This document shows positions 5,874 through 8,538 of a DNA stretch of 8,538 nucleotides, one piece after another. The stretch spans positions 1-8,538 of the forward strand of contig JAJRVC010000287.1 in NCBI GenBank assembly GCA_024277475.1, written 5' to 3'. This DNA comes from Deltaproteobacteria bacterium (GTDB lineage Bacteria; Desulfobacterota; Desulfobacteria; Desulfobacterales; JAFDCJ01). The notes beneath the pieces are model-generated. The model had not been told where the DNA came from, ran no database searches, and saw only the letters and a program-made list of their open reading frames with translations. Both the position numbers and the translations under genes were made by a program. The first letter of the stretch is position 1, and every line of letters starts with the position of its first letter.

Positions 5874-7973
5874 ATGGACAATCTATTACTTGAGATCGGG
5901 GCTGAAGAGATCCCGGCCGGCTATATTCGGCCGGCATTAAATGCCCTGTCTTCTTTGCTGCTGCAAAAGCTAACAGAAACTCGCATCGAACACGGTAGTG
6001 CCCGGATTTACGGTACGCCGCGCCGGCTGGCTGTCATAGTTGAAAATGTGGCCCGTAAACAGAAATCTATTAAAAGCGAGGTGATCGGACCCCCGGCAAG
6101 AATCGGTTTTGATGAAAATGGCAAGCCGACCGTGGCCGCGCAAAAATTTGCCGAAAAAGTCGATGTGCCTGTCAATAAATTGACCGTAAAAGAAACTCCC
6201 AGGGGATCCTATCTGGCTGCCGAAAAAATGGAGCGTGGGCTTGCAACCCAAACCCTGTTGAAAGAAATTCTACCGGAAGTTATCTTGTCCATTCCGTTTC
6301 CCAAGAAAATGAGATGGGCTGATCTGGAGATCGAATTTGCCCGGCCGATACATACGATTTTAGCATTATTGGGGAAAACGATTATCACATTTCATCTCGG
6401 CAACCTGAAAAGCGGCCGATATACATACGGTCACAGTTTTATGGCCCCCGGTAAGATTAAACTGGACATTGCCGATGACTACCTGGAAAAATTACGTTCT
6501 TCGTGGGTTCTGGCAGATATGGAGGAACGCAGGAAAATGCTCGAGCGCGGGATCGCCGCGGTTGCCCAAAAACTTGGCGGCCGTATTCTGCCGGATGACG
6601 AACTGGTGGACATCGTCAATAATCTTGTGGAATACCCGGTGCCTGTTGGCGGCAAGTTTGATGAGGCTTTTCTTGAAGTGCCCGATGAGGTCCTAATCAA
6701 CGCCATGCGGGAGCACCAGAAATACTTTGCCGTAATCGACAAAGACAACAAGCTGATGCCGTGTTTTATCGCGGTAAACAATACCGCCGCGCGGGATTTG
6801 GCCCTGGCCGCAAAAGGGCATGAGAGGGTGCTGCGGGCCCGTCTGGCAGATGCGCAGTTTTTCTACCGGGGAGATCTGAACGTTAGCGATGATGAACGGG
6901 TGGAGAAATTAAAAGGGGTCCTGTTTCAGGCCAAACTGGGAAGCATGTATGAAAAAATTGAAAGAGTGGCAAAGATTGCCGAATATCTGACATCTCGGAT
7001 TGATTACAAACCGGCCTCAGACACAAGAGCCGCTGATTTGAAAATGCAGGTTAGACGAGCCGCCAGGTTGAGCAAGGCCGACCTGGTCAGTCAGGTGGTG
7101 GGTGAATTTCCGAAGCTGCAGGGGGTTATGGGAAGAATCTATGCTACCGTATCAGGTGAACCGCCCATGGTGGCCACTGCTATCGAAGAACATTACCGGC
7201 CGGTGTATTCCGGAGCACCCCTTCCGGAAACAGCGCTGGGGGCAATACTTTCCATTGCCGATAAAATTGATTCTATTTGCGGGTGTTTCAGCGCCGGTCT
7301 CATACCCACCGGCGCATCCGATCCCTATGCCCTTCGAAGGCAGGGCATCGGGATCATCCAAATCATGAAAGCTAAGGGGTTTTCATTTTCATTGCGAGAA
7401 CTGATTCAAAAAAGCGTGGCGCAGTTCGGAGGAAAAAAGGATCAGGAAATTATCGATTTGACCGAGAATGTTTACAGCTTCCTGCAAAATCGTATTGCCC
7501 GCCTGCTGGCTGAAGACGGGTCATCAAAGGATACCATTGCAGCTGTCCTCAGTGTTTCCTGTAATAATATCCCGCAAACATGGAGCAGGGCTGTGGCCCT
7601 TGAGAAACTTAAGGCCAAACCGGATTTTGAGCCCCTGGCCGTGGCTTTTAAGCGAGTGGTAAACATTATCAAAAAGGCGGATGATTTCCAGGCGGCCGAT
7701 GTGGATCATAAATTGTTCCAGCATGAATCCGAGCCGGCGCTTCTGGCTGCCTACGAAGCGGTTAAAAAGAAGGTAGACGACAATTTAAAAAAAGATATCT
7801 TCGATCAGGCCCTTGTTGAAATTGCGTCTCTGCGAGATACCGTGGATGCTTTCTTTGAAGGAGTCATGGTAATGACCGATGATATGGCCGTGCGCCGCAA
7901 CCGGCTTGCGTTACTGGGGCTCATCGCCACTTTGTTCGGCAGGATTGCGGATTTCTCCAAACTATCGACCTGA
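5874..7973 (+). CDS. glyS: Glycyl-tRNA synthetase beta subunit
   Basis: This is the tRNA-recognising beta subunit of the alpha2beta2 glycyl-tRNA synthetase, the partner of GlyQ. At 699 aa it matches the family (about 690). The N-terminus is the family signature LLLEIGAEEIPA (4-15), with GTPRRLAV at 47-54. Conserved blocks follow: FPKKMRW (142-148), EYPVPVGGKFDEAFLEVP (253-270) with MREHQKYFAV (278-287), and GHERVLRARLADAQFFYRGD (315-334). The HD-like region contains VGEFPKLQGVMGR (409-421) and EEHYRP (438-443), then IPTGASDPYALRRQ (477-490). The C-terminal part is the DALR-type anticodon-binding region, ending in the typical RRNRLALLGLIATLFGRIADFSKL (674-697). The start at ATG 5874 is set by the GAGGTGA site just upstream. 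No frameshift is seen. The 723-bp separation from glyQ suggests either a long shared mRNA or a separate promoter hidden in the repeats. Confidence 0.97.
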   Translation: MDNLLLEIGAEEIPAGYIRPALNALSSLLLQKLTETRIEHGSARIYGTPRRLAVIVENVARKQKSIKSEVIGPPARIGFDENGKPTVAAQKFAEKVDVPVNKLTVKETPRGSYLAAEKMERGLATQTLLKEILPEVILSIPFPKKMRWADLEIEFARPIHTILALLGKTIITFHLGNLKSGRYTYGHSFMAPGKIKLDIADDYLEKLRSSWVLADMEERRKMLERGIAAVAQKLGGRILPDDELVDIVNNLVEYPVPVGGKFDEAFLEVPDEVLINAMREHQKYFAVIDKDNKLMPCFIAVNNTAARDLALAAKGHERVLRARLADAQFFYRGDLNVSDDERVEKLKGVLFQAKLGSMYEKIERVAKIAEYLTSRIDYKPASDTRAADLKMQVRRAARLSKADLVSQVVGEFPKLQGVMGRIYATVSGEPPMVATAIEEHYRPVYSGAPLPETALGAILSIADKIDSICGCFSAGLIPTGASDPYALRRQGIGIIQIMKAKGFSFSLRELIQKSVAQFGGKKDQEIIDLTENVYSFLQNRIARLLAEDGSSKDTIAAVLSVSCNNIPQTWSRAVALEKLKAKPDFEPLAVAFKRVVNIIKKADDFQAADVDHKLFQHESEPALLAAYEAVKKKVDDNLKKDIFDQALVEIASLRDTVDAFFEGVMVMTDDMAVRRNRLALLGLIATLFGRIADFSKLST

Positions 7974-8008
7974 GCCGTTGGGCAGTATCAAGGTAAACTG
8001 TCGAATTC

Positions 8009-8042
8009 CAACAACTGCGAAAATGATAACATTCAGTTGTTG
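8009..8042. other. 9-bp perfect inverted repeat downstream of glyS
   Basis: CAACAACTG (8009-8017) pairs with CAGTTGTTG (8034-8042) around a 16-base AT-rich loop. An AATT copy flanks each arm (8004-8007 and 8045-8048). It starts 36 bases after the glyS stop and might slow or end transcription. The stem is AT-rich and lacks a U tract, so a terminator call is weak. It also marks the left edge of the degraded gene segment. Confidence 0.4.
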
Positions 8043-8062
8043 TAAATTTAGGATTGGCAATG

Positions 8063-8242
8063 CAAGCGTTTAGAAGTCACCCCGCCGCTTTCAACACCGA
8101 CGATAGAATCTACTTCGCCATTGCTTAATTCGGACTCCGGCACTTCCGTTGTAAGGATTTCAGTGATAATTTTGACATTAGGGGCGATTTTTCCAAGACG
8201 TTTGGCTAAGATTGGCAGAAAGACACATTCGAAATATTCGGT
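8063..8242 (-). pseudogene. Fragment of a LysR-type transcriptional regulator (start of effector-binding domain)
   Basis: The minus strand is open for 68 codons (8254 down to 8048). About 60 of these read like the first part of the periplasmic-binding-protein-like domain of LysR regulators, especially the NodD-like group. TEYFECVFLPILAKRLGKIA matches the family pattern of an aromatic-rich first strand followed by a LP-LL-RL-APxV helix. SNGEVDSIVGV matches the G-E-[LV]-D-x-x-[IV]-G motif, and VTSKRL the following strand. The helix-turn-helix half that should precede it (rightward of 8242) is missing and replaced by an amidinotransferase fragment. The C-terminal two thirds of the effector domain are also missing. 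It is therefore a relic, not a working regulator. The assignment rests on recalled family patterns. Confidence 0.65.
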
Positions 8243-8331
8243 ACCATAATTCATGGAATGAATGGGATCCCCTGAAACGGGTCATCGTGGGAAGTGTGGA
8301 CGGCAGTTGCCAGCCTAAATCGGAGCCTGCA
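8242..8331 (+). pseudogene. N-terminal fragment of an amidinotransferase (glycine amidinotransferase-like)
   Basis: The + strand is open from a TTG at 8212 to 8418 (68 codons). Residues 13-31 of this frame, NSWNEWDPLKRVIVGSVDG, closely follow the N-terminal signature of arginine:glycine amidinotransferase-type enzymes (NEWDPLEEVIVG and variants). Enzymes of this type transfer the amidino group of arginine to an amine acceptor. After about residue 40 the family similarity is lost and the frame stops, whereas the intact enzymes are roughly 350-400 aa. The catalytic Asp, His and Cys regions are therefore absent. The residues before position 11 are the complement of LysR-relic coding sequence and are not part of the family. 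This is a deletion remnant; a small expressed peptide is unlikely but not excluded. Confidence 0.65.
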
Positions 8332-8435
8332 CGGGACTATTATTGCCCCAAGGCACACTATAAATGCTTAGTAATTATCCCGCTATTTCAGCCAGAAAAG
8401 AAGACACAACAAATTTGAAAGGAAAATTTTTCGTA

Positions 8436-8538
8436 ATGGATAACAAAAAAGAAGTATTATTACAGGAGCTGAGAGATCGCACCCCTAAATCTGGCAAGTT
8501 CTGGGAGGCATCCAAGGATATGGTTCCCGGCAGGCTTA
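8436..8538 (+). CDS. 5' end of a probable class III aminotransferase (HemL/GSA-aminotransferase-like), cut by window edge
   Basis: The frame from the ATG at 8436 is open to the window end (34 codons). The peptide has a charged helical start and then FWEASKDMVPGRL, which resembles the N-terminal pattern of glutamate-1-semialdehyde aminomutase and related PLP-dependent class III aminotransferases, where an x-ARxVxPGG element follows an N-terminal helix. The second glycine of PGG is R here. AAAGGAAA at 8418-8425 may serve as ribosome binding site, though the spacing is long. The catalytic lysine region lies outside the window, so substrate and class remain provisional. Its position right after an amidinotransferase remnant suggests the two once belonged to one transferred or decayed cluster; this is inference. 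Confidence 0.5.
   Translation, partial: MDNKKEVLLQELRDRTPKSGKFWEASKDMVPGRL

Noticed and set aside
8343..8368. Possible promoter before the aminotransferase: TTGCCC and TATAAA, or a sigma-54-like GG/GC pair
   Set aside because: The sigma-70-like boxes are only 10 bp apart, and the GG-to-GC distance is two bases too long for sigma-54.

Overview
The window is a piece of a bacterial chromosome. It carries a co-directional block of housekeeping genes on the + strand, separated by unusually long spacers full of repeats. The gene set (MgtE Mg2+ transporter, RecO, a GHMP sugar kinase, and two-subunit glycyl-tRNA synthetase alpha and beta), the moderate GC and the spacer style suggest a Desulfobacterota/Deltaproteobacteria genome, probably of the Desulfobacterales type. 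That placement is an inference from overall character and was not tested.

Layout. Positions 1-117 hold the 3' end of a group II intron (domains V and VI). Positions 118-593 are a gene-free spacer with a 31-bp near-perfect inverted repeat built of 7-bp units around GC-rich palindromes, then a terminator-like hairpin. mgtE (594-1946) and recO (1951-2727) are 4 bp apart and probably co-transcribed. A 217-bp spacer with nested inverted repeats precedes a GHMP-family kinase (2945-4003). A further 271-bp repeat-bearing spacer leads to glyQ (4275-5150). glyQ and glyS (5874-7973), which encode the two subunits of one enzyme, are separated by 723 bp that is almost entirely short-period tandem repeats and hairpins. 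After glyS, a degraded segment (7974-8435) contains a minus-strand fragment of a LysR-type regulator joined head to head with a plus-strand N-terminal fragment of an amidinotransferase. The window ends in the first 34 codons of a probable class III (HemL-like) aminotransferase.

The intact genes are ordinary and well conserved. The unusual content lies between them. Nearly every spacer contains tandem degenerate 7-bp units (also 8- and 9-bp units) from several unrelated sequence families. In places the 7-bp phase runs on while the repeat family changes. The arrays stop at, or slightly overlap, stop codons and ribosome binding sites. This resembles in kind the short tandemly repeated heptamers known from cyanobacteria. 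I see no CRISPR array, tRNA, rRNA or defence system, and no clear new protein system. The best candidates for something under-described are the heptad-phased spacer architecture and the fused LysR/amidinotransferase relic.
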